Shown here: positions 50,009-58,303 of the stretch, in pieces
Numbering within the stretch: position 1 is the first letter of the stretch
Layout of the letters: every line of letters begins with the position of its first letter
NCBI RefSeq assembly: GCF_965201005.1
Contig: NZ_OZ241747.1
Location: forward strand, 3,410,001-3,474,000
Length of the DNA stretch: 64,000 nt
Direction of reading: 5' to 3'
DNA from: Mucilaginibacter_A sp965201005
GTDB lineage: Bacteria; Bacteroidota; Bacteroidia; Sphingobacteriales; Sphingobacteriaceae
Made by a program: the position numbers and the translations under genes
Notes under the pieces: model-generated
Told to the model about the DNA's origin: nothing
Database searches by the model: none
The model's input: the letters and a program-made list of their open reading frames with translations, nothing else

Positions 50009-51421
50009 ACATTATTTGATAAAATCTGGGATGCGCATGTGGTTAACCATTCCGAGGGGTTTCCGGATGTGTTGTATATCGATACGCATTTTATCCACGA
50101 AGTCACCAGTCCGCAAGCTTTTGATGGTTTGCGGGATCGTGGAATCCAGGTTTTTCGTACTAAACAAACTGTTGCCACAGCAGATCATAACGTGCCGACT
50201 TTGCATCAGGACCAGCCAATCCGCGAAGAACTTTCGCGCAAACAGGTTGATATGCTGACTAGAAATTGCGGGGAATTTGGCGTTGAATTGTACGGTTTAG
50301 GCCATCCTTACCAAGGAATTGTACATGTGATCGGGCCGGAATTGGGCATCACCGTTCCGGGAAAAACCATTGTTTGCGGCGATAGCCATACTTCAACGCA
50401 TGGCGCGTTTGGCACCATTGCTTTTGGCATCGGTACATCACAAGTTGAGCAGGTTTTGGCCACGCAATGTTTGCTTCAATCCAAACCCAAACAAATGAAG
50501 ATTGAAGTGAACGGAAAATTGCCGTTTGGCGTGGGCGCAAAAGATATTATCCTGTACATCATTTCTAAAATTTCGGCTGCTGGCGGCACCGGTTATTTTG
50601 TGGAATATGCGGGTGAAACCATCCGAAGTTTGAGTATGGAAGGCCGCATGACAATCTGCAACATGAGTATCGAAATGGGCGCGCGCGGCGGCATGATCGC
50701 ACCAGACCAAACAACATTTGATTATGTAAAAGATAAAGAATTTGCACCAAAAGGCGAAGCCTGGGACAAAGCTTTGGCTTGGTGGAAAACTTTATCTTCC
50801 GATGAAGATGCTGTGTTTGACAAGGTTTTATCGTTCGATGCTGCAGATATCGAACCGATGATCACGTATGGGACCAATCCCGGAATGGGCATCGGCATCA
50901 CCCAAAATATACCGGCAAAAGAAGCATTGGACGAACATGAGCAGTTCTCTTATCAGAAAGCACTGGATTACATGGCTTTGCAGGATAACATTGAAATCCT
51001 GGGCAAGCAGATTGATTATGTTTTTATCGGCAGTTGCACCAATTCGCGCATTGAAGATTTGCGCTTGGTGGCCGGGTTTGTAAAAGGACGCGAAAAAGCG
51101 CCGCATGTTACAGCTTGGATCGTTCCGGGATCAAAACAAGTGCAATTACAAGCGATTGCCGAAGGTTTGGACAAGGTTTTTGAATCCGCAGGATTTGTGC
51201 TGCGCGAACCGGGTTGCAGCGCATGTTTGGGCATGAACGAAGATAAAATTCCGGCAGGAAAATATTGTGTTTCTACTTCTAACCGGAATTTTGAAGGACG
51301 ACAAGGTCCAAATGCGCGCACATTTTTAGCGAGTCCGTTAACGGCGGCGGCGGCGGCGGTTACGGGGAAGGTTACGGATGTGCGGGAACTACTTTCGGAA
51401 TCAGAATTTATAGAATTTTAG
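49943..51421 (+). CDS. leuC: 3-isopropylmalate dehydratase large subunit
   Basis: LeuC with LeuD isomerises 2- to 3-isopropylmalate using a [4Fe-4S] cluster. Cluster cysteines lie in 'IGSCTNSRIEDL' and 'PGCSACLG'. Normal LeuC begins at about 'TLFDKIWDAHVV'; here about 22 extra residues ('SSNASLPFGPGRGGA') precede it and come from a REP-like repeat. No other in-frame ATG is available, so the extension is probably translated. The last residues ESEFIEF and stop lie in the left inverted repeat of the GxxExxY cassette. Confidence 0.95.
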   Translation: MEIENSDSSNASLPFGPGRGGATLFDKIWDAHVVNHSEGFPDVLYIDTHFIHEVTSPQAFDGLRDRGIQVFRTKQTVATADHNVPTLHQDQPIREELSRKQVDMLTRNCGEFGVELYGLGHPYQGIVHVIGPELGITVPGKTIVCGDSHTSTHGAFGTIAFGIGTSQVEQVLATQCLLQSKPKQMKIEVNGKLPFGVGAKDIILYIISKISAAGGTGYFVEYAGETIRSLSMEGRMTICNMSIEMGARGGMIAPDQTTFDYVKDKEFAPKGEAWDKALAWWKTLSSDEDAVFDKVLSFDAADIEPMITYGTNPGMGIGITQNIPAKEALDEHEQFSYQKALDYMALQDNIEILGKQIDYVFIGSCTNSRIEDLRLVAGFVKGREKAPHVTAWIVPGSKQVQLQAIAEGLDKVFESAGFVLREPGCSACLGMNEDKIPAGKYCVSTSNRNFEGRQGPNARTFLASPLTAAAAAVTGKVTDVRELLSESEFIEF

Positions 51422-51434
51422 AATTAACAGAATG
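51398..51434 (+). repeat. Left inverted repeat of the GxxExxY cassette
   Basis: Inverted copy of 51928-51963 over about 35 bases with one mismatch and one indel. Contains the leuC stop codon (51419-51421). Confidence 0.75.
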
Positions 51435-51467
51435 ATTGCTGACAAATTACAATCTATATGAATTCTG

Positions 51468-51519
51468 GATATTTTAAAATCCTGTAAATTCTAATCAAGA
51501 CACTCTAAAATTCTGATCC
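51468..51519 (+). repeat. Internal direct copy near the GxxExxY start
   Basis: AAAATCCTGTAAATTCTAAT followed by CAAGACA parallels AAAATCCTATAAATTCTGAT followed by TCAGACA at the right end (51942-51968). Then CTCTAAAATTCTGATCC leads into the gene. Confidence 0.6.
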
Positions 51520-51912
51520 ATGATAGAAAAAGATGAGTTAACTTACAAAGTAATTGGTTGTGCGATGAAGGTTCACAATACTTTAGGTAACGGTTTTCAA
51601 GAAGTAATTTATCAAAGATGTTTGGCAATTGAATTAACAAAAGCAGGTGTTGGCTTTGCAAGAGAACAAGAACAAACAATATTTTACGAAGGAATAGATG
51701 TTGGAACAAGAAGAGCAGATTTTATAGTTGAAAATAGATTGATCGTAGAACTGAAAGCAGTTATTAATCTGGAAGATGTGCATTTGGCACAAGCAAAAAA
51801 CTACACTGTAGCATACGATTATAAATTAGGTTTACTCATTAATTTTGGAAGCCAAAGTTTACAATATAAGTTAATCTACAATCCAAGAGATATCAAACTA
51901 AAATCAACTTAA
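51520..51912 (+). CDS. GxxExxY protein (PD-(D/E)XK-like)
   Basis: A 130-residue protein with the defining GFQEVIY (GxxExxY) motif and 'DFIVENRLIVELKA', which supplies the D...ExK nuclease-like core. GxxExxY proteins are scattered through Bacteroidota genomes, often lodged between unrelated genes; their function is not established. Here it separates leuC from leuD. It is flanked by inverted repeats and its codon use is more AT-rich than leuC and leuD. Confidence 0.88.
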   Translation: MIEKDELTYKVIGCAMKVHNTLGNGFQEVIYQRCLAIELTKAGVGFAREQEQTIFYEGIDVGTRRADFIVENRLIVELKAVINLEDVHLAQAKNYTVAYDYKLGLLINFGSQSLQYKLIYNPRDIKLKST

Positions 51913-51927
51913 TTTAACTTGAACTTA

Positions 51928-51963
51928 CATTCTGTAATTCTAAAATCCTATAAATTCTGATTC
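51928..51963 (-). repeat. Right inverted repeat of the GxxExxY cassette
   Basis: CATTCTGTAATTCTAAAATC then CTATAAATTCTGATTC is the reverse complement of the repeat at 51398. It ends 5 bases before the leuD ATG. Confidence 0.75.
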
Positions 51964-51968
51964 AGACA

Positions 51969-52565
51969 ATGGCCACTAAAATTTTCAAACACATCCAATC
52001 AACCGTAGTGCCGCTACAAGTTGAGAATATTGATACCGATCAAATCATCCCGGCGCGATTTTTAAAAGCGACCACAAGGGAAGGCTTTGGGCAAAATTTG
52101 TTTTGCGACTGGCGCTTTGACATTGACGGCAAACCAAAACCAGATTTTATTTTGAATAATCCATTGTATTCGGGCAAAATCTTGGTTGCCGGTAAAAATT
52201 TCGGTTGCGGCAGCAGTCGTGAACATGCGGCCTGGGCAATTGCAGATTATGGTTTCGACGTAGTTGTGAGCAGTTTTTTTGCAGATATTTTTAAAGGGAA
52301 TGCGCTGAACAACGGTTTGCTTCCTGTGCAGGTGAGCGATGTTTTTTTAGACAGGATTTTTGCTGAAGTTGTAAAAGATCGGCATACAGAAGTTGAAGTA
52401 GACTTGGAAAGCCAATACATAAAAATTTGCAGTACCGGCGAACAGGAAAACTTCGAGATCAATCCTTACAAAAAAGCCTGTTTGCTAAATGGTTATGATG
52501 ATATCGATTATATTTTAAACAATAAAGATTGGATTGCAACTTATGAACGGAGCAAGCTGGTTTGA
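51969..52565 (+). CDS. leuD: 3-isopropylmalate dehydratase small subunit
   Basis: The 198-residue swivelling-domain partner of LeuC has 'VPLQVENIDTDQIIPARFLK', 'FGCGSSREHAAWAIADYGFDVVVSSFFADIFKGNALNNGLLP'. It usually directly follows leuC, but here a GxxExxY cassette intervenes (547 bp gap). Confidence 0.96.
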   Translation: MATKIFKHIQSTVVPLQVENIDTDQIIPARFLKATTREGFGQNLFCDWRFDIDGKPKPDFILNNPLYSGKILVAGKNFGCGSSREHAAWAIADYGFDVVVSSFFADIFKGNALNNGLLPVQVSDVFLDRIFAEVVKDRHTEVEVDLESQYIKICSTGEQENFEINPYKKACLLNGYDDIDYILNNKDWIATYERSKLV

Positions 52566-52568
52566 TTG

Positions 52569-52682
52569 CTTTTGTCATTTCGACCAAAGAGAGAAATCTG
52601 TTTTGATGCAGTAAGATTGGATGCTTCTTTTATCATACAAAAATTGAAATAAGATTTCTCCTTTCAGTCAAAATGACAAAAG
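52569..52682. repeat. REP-like inverted repeat between leuD and leuB
   Basis: Arms 52569-52599 (CTTTTGTCATTTCGACC start) and 52652-52682 match in inverse at about 26 of 31 positions. The whole leuD/leuB gap is this element, with a dispersed-motif copy nested in its centre. Confidence 0.7.
52620..52640 (+). repeat. Dispersed-motif copy nested in a REP-like element
   Basis: GATGCTTCTTTTATCATACA lies between the two arms of the 52569-52682 palindrome. Confidence 0.65.
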
Positions 52683-52700
52683 ATAATAAGAACAAAAACA

Positions 52701-53792
52701 ATGGCAACTAAACATATATTAATTATTCCTGGTGATGGCATTGGCCCGGAAGTTACAACTTGGGGCAAAGCCGTTTTGGAACAGATTGCCAATCAATACG
52801 GCCACAGTTTTACTTTTGATACGGCATTGATGGGCCATGCCGCGATAGAAGCAACGGGCAATCCATTACCAAACGAAACGTTGGAAAAAGCACGCAAAAG
52901 CGATGCAATTTTGTTCGGTGCCGTTGGTCATACCAAATACGACAACGATCCTTCATTAAAAGTAAGGCCGGAACAAGGTTTGCTGAAAATCCGCAAAGAA
53001 TTGGGTTTGTATGCCAATTTACGGCCGATTTTATTGTTTGACGAGTTGCTGGACGCTTCCAGTTTAAAGCCGGAAATTTTAAAAGGAACGGATATTTTGT
53101 TCTTCCGGGAACTGACGGGCGATGTTTATTTCGGTGAGAAAAAAAGATCAGAAGACCGCAATACAGCTTCTGACCTGATGATTTATCATCGTTACGAAAT
53201 CGAAAGAATTGCCCGCAAAGCTTACGAAGCAGCACGTTTGCGTCGCCATAAATTGTGTTCGGTCGATAAAGCAAACGTTTTGGAATCTTCCAGGCTTTGG
53301 CGCGAAGTTGTCCAGGAAATTGCGAAAGAATATCCTGATGTGGAAACGGAACACATGTTTGTGGATAACGCAGCAATGCAACTCGTTAAAAACCCAAAAA
53401 AATTTGATGTGGTTTTAACAGCCAATTTATTTGGAGATATTTTGACGGACGAAGCTTCGCAAATCGCCGGTTCTATGGGAATGCTGGCTTCAGCTTCTGT
53501 TGGTGATGGAACAGGTTTTTTTGAGCCGATCCATGGTTCTGCGCATGATATTGCCGGAAAAAACATTGCCAATCCGCTGGCCTCTATCCTATCGGTTGCG
53601 CTTATGCTGGAAATTGGTTTCGGCCTGAAAGAAGAAGCAAAAGCTGTAACCAAAGCTGTAGAACAAACCCTGAAAAACGGTTATCGCACTTCGGATATTG
53701 CCAATACAAAAGATGACGTTACCAAGGTTTTGGGAACGGAACAAATGGGACAAAAATTATTGGAACAACTGCAACAACCCGTCTCGATATGA
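52701..53792 (+). CDS. leuB: 3-isopropylmalate dehydrogenase
   Basis: LeuB oxidatively decarboxylates 3-isopropylmalate with NAD. Features: 'IIPGDGIGPEV', 'LRPEQGLLKIRKELGLYANLRP'-like substrate region, 'HMFVDNAAMQLV', 'NLFGDILTDEASQIAGSMGMLASAS' and 'FEPIHGSAHDIAGKNIANP'. Length 363. Its stop overlaps the start of a methyltransferase by four bases (ATGA), giving translational coupling. Confidence 0.97.
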   Translation: MATKHILIIPGDGIGPEVTTWGKAVLEQIANQYGHSFTFDTALMGHAAIEATGNPLPNETLEKARKSDAILFGAVGHTKYDNDPSLKVRPEQGLLKIRKELGLYANLRPILLFDELLDASSLKPEILKGTDILFFRELTGDVYFGEKKRSEDRNTASDLMIYHRYEIERIARKAYEAARLRRHKLCSVDKANVLESSRLWREVVQEIAKEYPDVETEHMFVDNAAMQLVKNPKKFDVVLTANLFGDILTDEASQIAGSMGMLASASVGDGTGFFEPIHGSAHDIAGKNIANPLASILSVALMLEIGFGLKEEAKAVTKAVEQTLKNGYRTSDIANTKDDVTKVLGTEQMGQKLLEQLQQPVSI

Positions 53793-54553
53793 AATGGAAC
53801 GCTGAACTGTACGACCAGAAACACAACTTTGTTTATAAATACGGCGCGAACTTTCTGGAAACGCTGGAAGTAAAACCTGGAGAAAACATCCTGGATTTGG
53901 GCTGCGGTTCCGGCTTTTTGACGAATGAAATACGGGAAAAAGGCGCGATGGTTTTGGGTGTTGACAGCTCCGCAGAAATGATTGATCAGGCTAAAAGAAA
54001 TTATCCGGAAACAGAATTTAAGGTAGCAGACGCGACCAATCTGGGCTTCGATGCTTCTTTTACCGCTGTTTTTTCTAATGCGGTTTTGCATTGGATCAAA
54101 GTCAAAGATCAGCCCAAAATGATCGATGCTGTTTTTAGGACATTAAAACCTGGCGGCCGTTTTGTTGCAGAAATGGGCGGCAAAGGAAACGTTGGGCTGA
54201 TGATTTCTACGTTAAGAAATATTTTAGATCAATATGGATACAAGCAACAATCTGAAATGGATTATCTGTTTTTCCCTTCCGTTGGAGAATATGCGTCAAT
54301 GCTGGAAAAAGCTGGTTTTCGGGTAATCTATGCAGCACATTTTGATCGGGAAACTTTGTTACAAGATCAGGCGGAAGGCGTAAAAAAATGGATCATGATG
54401 TTTGCTCCCGACTTTTTTACAGGCATAAAAGAAGCACAGCAACCCGAAATCCTACAAGAACTGACACAACAATTAGAACCGTATTATCAGCGCGATGGCG
54501 AGTGGTACGCAGATTATAAAAGATTAAGATTTATAGCGATAAAAGAAGTATGA
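53789..54553 (+). CDS. SAM-dependent methyltransferase coupled to leuB
   Basis: 254 residues with motif I 'ILDLGCGSGFLTNEI', 'VLGVDSSAEMI', 'AVFSNAVLHWI' and 'TLKPGGRFVAEMGGKGN'. The closest pattern I recognise is trans-aconitate methyltransferase (Tam). Yeast Tmt1 of this general activity also methylates 3-isopropylmalate, so a leucine-pathway acid is a plausible substrate given the ATGA overlap with leuB. The coding sequence contains four copies of the dispersed motif: 54050, 54125, 54424 and 54538. The last forms the C-terminal IKEV and stop. Confidence 0.82.
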   Translation: MKWNAELYDQKHNFVYKYGANFLETLEVKPGENILDLGCGSGFLTNEIREKGAMVLGVDSSAEMIDQAKRNYPETEFKVADATNLGFDASFTAVFSNAVLHWIKVKDQPKMIDAVFRTLKPGGRFVAEMGGKGNVGLMISTLRNILDQYGYKQQSEMDYLFFPSVGEYASMLEKAGFRVIYAAHFDRETLLQDQAEGVKKWIMMFAPDFFTGIKEAQQPEILQELTQQLEPYYQRDGEWYADYKRLRFIAIKEV

Positions 54554-54556
54554 GAT

Positions 54557-54614
54557 GCCAGTTATCAGCTATCAGTTTGCATAGTTCCTGATTGCTGATA
54601 GCTGATTGCCAGAA
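54557..54614. repeat. Inverted repeat before leuA
   Basis: ATCAGCTATCAG (within 54563-54578) and CTGATAGCTGAT (within 54595-54607) are inverted copies around a 20-base spacer. They occupy the methyltransferase/leuA gap. Confidence 0.55.
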
Positions 54615-54636
54615 TATAATACTAACACCAAAAAAA

Positions 54637-56151
54637 ATGTTACACGACCCAAATCATATTTACATATTCGATACCACTTTGCGCGATGGCGAGCAGGTTC
54701 CCGGATGCCAGTTAACCACATCCGAAAAAATTGAAATAGCTAAAGAACTCGAATTATTGGGCGTGGATGTGATTGAGGCAGGCTTCCCGATTTCCAGTCC
54801 GGGCGATTTCCAAAGTGTGGTTGAATTATCAAAAGCCGTAACTAAACCAATCATTTGTGCTTTAACCCGCGCCAATAAAGGCGATATTGATTCGGCTGTG
54901 GCTTCGCTGCAATATGCCAAACGGCCGCGTATCCATACCGGAATTGGTGCTTCGGATATGCATATTCAATACAAATTCCACAGTACGCGTGATGAAATTT
55001 TGGCACGCGGCGTAGATGCCGTAAAATATGCTAAAACTTTTGTAGAAGACATCGAATTTTATGCGGAAGATGCCGGCCGTGCCGATCTGGAATATCTGGC
55101 CCGCATGATTGAAGCGGTAATTGCTGCCGGTGCAACGGTGGTTAATATTCCGGATACCAACGGCTATTGTTTACCGGATGCTTATGGCGCGCGTATCCGT
55201 TATCTGAAAGAAAATGTTAAAAATATCGATCAGGCCATTATTTCTGTTCATTGCCATAACGATTTGGGTTTGGCAACGGCCAACTCGATTGCAGGTGTAC
55301 AAAACGGTGCACGCCAGATTGAATGTACGATCAATGGTATTGGCGAACGTGCCGGAAATACTTCGTTGGAAGAAGTGGCAATGATCTTGAAAACACATCA
55401 AACATTAAACTTGCATTCTACCATCAACAGTAAAAAGTTTTATAGTTTGAGCAATATGGTGAGCCGGATGATGAATATGCCGGTGCAGCCAAACAAAGCA
55501 ATTGTGGGCAAAAACGCTTTTGCACATAGTTCCGGCATTCATCAGGATGGGTTTTTAAAGCACCGGGAAAACTATGAAATCATCAACCCGGAAGATGTGG
55601 GCATTCCTTCCGCAGAAATTGTGTTGACTGCCAGAAGCGGCCGCCACGCGTTGAAACATCACTTGGAACGCTTGGGCTACGTGATCGAAAAGGTGAACCT
55701 GGATGAAGTTTATCACCGTTTTTTGACTTTGGCCGATCAGAAAAAAGAAATAAATGACAATGATCTATTTTTTTTAATGGGCGATGGTACGGAAGGCAAC
55801 TACAATGCCAGCAGTATTAAAATGAAATCATTAAAAGTAGTGATGGGCGAAAATACAACGCCGGAAGCAACCGTGACCTTAGAAATCAGCAGTGAAGAAA
55901 AAAGTGCCACGGCAACCGGAAACGGGCCGGTTAATGCAACCATTAAAGCGATTGAAAGCATTATCGGCAAAAAACCCAGCTTAAAAGAATTTAATATCCA
56001 AGCCATGCACGGCGGTAGCGATGATATCAGCCGGGTAGATATGATGCTTCTTTTAGATGGTAAAAATTATGATGGTTATGGTTTTAGTACGGACATAGTC
56101 CGTGCTTCGGCCAATGCTTATTTAGATGCTGTAAACAAATTTTTGTCCTGA
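54637..56151 (+). CDS. leuA: 2-isopropylmalate synthase
   Basis: LeuA condenses acetyl-CoA with ketoisovalerate, the committed step of leucine synthesis. Residues: 'FDTTLRDGEQVPGCQL', metal ligands in 'SVHCHNDLGLATANS', 'GIGERAGNTSLEEV' and 'SSGIHQDGFLKHRENYEI'. The C-terminal leucine-binding regulatory domain (about 380-504) is present, so feedback inhibition is expected. Start 54637 (MLHDPNHIYIFDTTLRD) is chosen over 54592, which would begin inside the repeat. An exact GATGCTTCTTTTA lies in the C-terminal coding region near 56043. Confidence 0.97.
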   Translation: MLHDPNHIYIFDTTLRDGEQVPGCQLTTSEKIEIAKELELLGVDVIEAGFPISSPGDFQSVVELSKAVTKPIICALTRANKGDIDSAVASLQYAKRPRIHTGIGASDMHIQYKFHSTRDEILARGVDAVKYAKTFVEDIEFYAEDAGRADLEYLARMIEAVIAAGATVVNIPDTNGYCLPDAYGARIRYLKENVKNIDQAIISVHCHNDLGLATANSIAGVQNGARQIECTINGIGERAGNTSLEEVAMILKTHQTLNLHSTINSKKFYSLSNMVSRMMNMPVQPNKAIVGKNAFAHSSGIHQDGFLKHRENYEIINPEDVGIPSAEIVLTARSGRHALKHHLERLGYVIEKVNLDEVYHRFLTLADQKKEINDNDLFFLMGDGTEGNYNASSIKMKSLKVVMGENTTPEATVTLEISSEEKSATATGNGPVNATIKAIESIIGKKPSLKEFNIQAMHGGSDDISRVDMMLLLDGKNYDGYGFSTDIVRASANAYLDAVNKFLS

Positions 56152-56153
56152 AA

Positions 56154-57404
56154 ATGCTGTTAGAAGAAGCCGTAAAAATAGATTCTGCCGCTGCGCTGGA
56201 ACGTTTAAAAAATGTGGTTAAAAGAACGCCGCTGGAATTTAACGAACGTTTATCGGAAAAATATCAGTGCGAAGTTTATTTAAAGCGCGAAGATTTGCAA
56301 ATCGTCCGTTCTTATAAACTGCGCGGTGCTTATAATTTAATCAGTCAGCTTAGCCAAACCCAATTGAAAAAAGGTGTTGTTTGTGCCAGTGCCGGAAACC
56401 ATGCGCAAGGCGTGGCTTATTCCTGCAATAAATTAGGTACGAACGGCATTATTTTCATGCCCGAAATCACACCAAAACAAAAAGTTAACCAAACGAAAAT
56501 GTTTGGGAACGGCCATGTAGAAGTAGTTTTGATTGGCGATACATTTGACGATTGTTTAAAAGAAGCACTTTTATACACAGAAAAACATGGTATGGCTTTT
56601 ATCCCGCCGTTTGATCATCCGCTGGTAATTGAAGGACAAGGAACCGTAGGTGTAGAAATTTTACAGCAATTGCCGGACGTTGATGTGCTGATTATGCCGG
56701 TTGGCGGCGGCGGACTTTCAGCCGGCATCGGCAATTATTTCAAACAAAAAAAACCGGATACTTTATTGATCGGAACCGAACCGGAAGGTGCGCCATCTAT
56801 GCACGAAGCACTCAAAAACGACCAACCCATTACTTTAGACAGCATTAACAAGTTTGTAGATGGTGCTTCCGTAAAACGTGTGGGCTCGTTAACTTACCAA
56901 ATGTGCAAAGAAGCACTCGACGGAATGCTGCTTATCCCGGAAGGAAAAGTTTGTACCACCATCTTAAAATTGTATAACGAAGATGCTATTGTTGCCGAAC
57001 CTGCCGGTGCCTTATCGGTTTCGGCATTGGATTTCTGCAAAGAGAAAATCATTGGCAAAAAAGTAGTTTGCGTATTGAGTGGCGGCAATAATGATATTGA
57101 CCGTTTGCAGGAAATCAAAGAACGATCTTTAATTTATGAAGGTTTAAAACACTATTTTATCATCCGTTTTCCGCAGCGGCCGGGTGCTTTGCGTTTGTTT
57201 GCCAACAAGGTTTTGGGCCCGAATGATGACATTACCCGTTTTGAATTTGTAAAAAAGACAGAACGCGAAAGCGGGCCGGCTTTGGTTTGTGTTGAATTAA
57301 AAGACAAGGAAGATTACAAAGCTTTAATTACGCGCATGGTGGAAAACCGCTTTGATTACAAGGAGCTAAATAAAGACGATAATCTTTTTGAATACTTTAT
57401 TTAA
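56154..57404 (+). CDS. ilvA: Threonine deaminase (biosynthetic)
   Basis: This PLP enzyme makes 2-oxobutanoate from threonine for isoleucine. 'YLKREDLQIVRSYKLRGAYNLI' contains the PLP Lys; 'CASAGNHAQGVAYSC' and 'PVGGGGLSAGIGNYF' bind the phosphate. One C-terminal ACT-like domain ('FIIRFPQRPGALRLFANKVLG') is present, giving 416 residues, the short one-ACT form. It starts 2 bases after leuA and ends the cluster. An exact TAAAAGAAGC core lies in its coding sequence near 56562. Confidence 0.96.
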   Translation: MLLEEAVKIDSAAALERLKNVVKRTPLEFNERLSEKYQCEVYLKREDLQIVRSYKLRGAYNLISQLSQTQLKKGVVCASAGNHAQGVAYSCNKLGTNGIIFMPEITPKQKVNQTKMFGNGHVEVVLIGDTFDDCLKEALLYTEKHGMAFIPPFDHPLVIEGQGTVGVEILQQLPDVDVLIMPVGGGGLSAGIGNYFKQKKPDTLLIGTEPEGAPSMHEALKNDQPITLDSINKFVDGASVKRVGSLTYQMCKEALDGMLLIPEGKVCTTILKLYNEDAIVAEPAGALSVSALDFCKEKIIGKKVVCVLSGGNNDIDRLQEIKERSLIYEGLKHYFIIRFPQRPGALRLFANKVLGPNDDITRFEFVKKTERESGPALVCVELKDKEDYKALITRMVENRFDYKELNKDDNLFEYFI

Positions 57405-57438
57405 GAGCCTGTTTAAAATTTTGCTGAACGTGTTTTAT

Positions 57439-57522
57439 ATACTTCTTTTATCACCTAAAAAATGGTAAGTAGATTATTTATAATTGATGCCAATACTAAA
57501 TTTTATACGGTAAAAGAAGCAT
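57439..57522 (+). repeat. Full-length dispersed element, 84 bp
   Basis: Left ATACTTCTTTTATCACC then TAAAAAATGG; right TAAATTTTATACGGTAAAAG then AAGCAT. It follows the end of the ilv-leu cluster and might act as its terminator. Confidence 0.75.
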
Positions 57523-57607
57523 TACCTTTTCTTTGATATAAAATTTAAACAGGCTAAAATTTCTTTTTTTCTTTTTAGAAGCCTAACTTGCTTTATAAAA
57601 GAAGATT

Positions 57608-58303
57608 ATGCAATCTCCCGAATCGTTAATTGAGGAAGAAGTAAAACAAGAGTTTCAGTTAGAAAGGATGATCCTTTTTAGTGATGCTGTTTTTGCCATC
57701 GTAATTACGTTGATGGCCATTGATATTAAAATACCGGATACGAACGGCATCAGGATCACATCTGCAGAACTTACCCATCACCTGCTACATCTTCTTCCTA
57801 TATTTATAGCTTATGCCTTTAGCTTCTTTTTTATCGGCCGCACCTGGTATGACCATTTGAAACTTTTTGGTTATCTAAAAAAATACGACGGAGGCCTGGT
57901 TTTTTGTAATCTTTTGCTGCTGTTCAGTATCGGCTTGTTTCCTTTCGCTGCTTCCGTACTTGTCCATTTGGTCAAGACCTCATTAAACTTTGCAATTTAC
58001 TTTGCAATTTTAGGTTTATGCTTTGCCTCAGAAATTTATTTAAGATATTATGTGTTGATCAAACATCCGGAATTGAGAAATGACAAACCAATACATATAG
58101 AGTTATTGACTTATCATTTGCAAAAGAACATTGCGCTTGTTTTTGTAGTTACATTTCTTTTTGTATTTATTACCAATCTATTGATAACAGGTTTAGAAGA
58201 TAAACAGCTTGCTTTATTGTGGTCTTTACCAGCACTTGTAATGATCCGATTACTTAGAAGCAAGTACAATAAATCTAGGCGCCAAATGCTAAAAACTTCA
58301 TAA
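57608..58303 (+). CDS. TMEM175 family potassium-channel-like protein
   Basis: A 231-residue membrane protein with about six helices. The family signature 'RMILFSDAVFAIVITLMAIDIKIP' includes the FSD motif of helix 1 that lines the pore in TMEM175 channels. Bacterial members are tetrameric potassium-permeable channels. The coding sequence contains GTGATGCTGTTTTTGCC, a near-copy of the second dispersed allele, in the FSDAVF codons. Its 3' end overlaps the convergent ABC gene by 29 bases. Confidence 0.88.
   Translation: MQSPESLIEEEVKQEFQLERMILFSDAVFAIVITLMAIDIKIPDTNGIRITSAELTHHLLHLLPIFIAYAFSFFFIGRTWYDHLKLFGYLKKYDGGLVFCNLLLLFSIGLFPFAASVLVHLVKTSLNFAIYFAILGLCFASEIYLRYYVLIKHPELRNDKPIHIELLTYHLQKNIALVFVVTFLFVFITNLLITGLEDKQLALLWSLPALVMIRLLRSKYNKSRRQMLKTS

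Noticed and set aside
54592..54636. Upstream start for leuA
   Set aside because: The 15 extra residues come from an inverted repeat; the LeuA family starts near IYIFDTTLRDGEQ.
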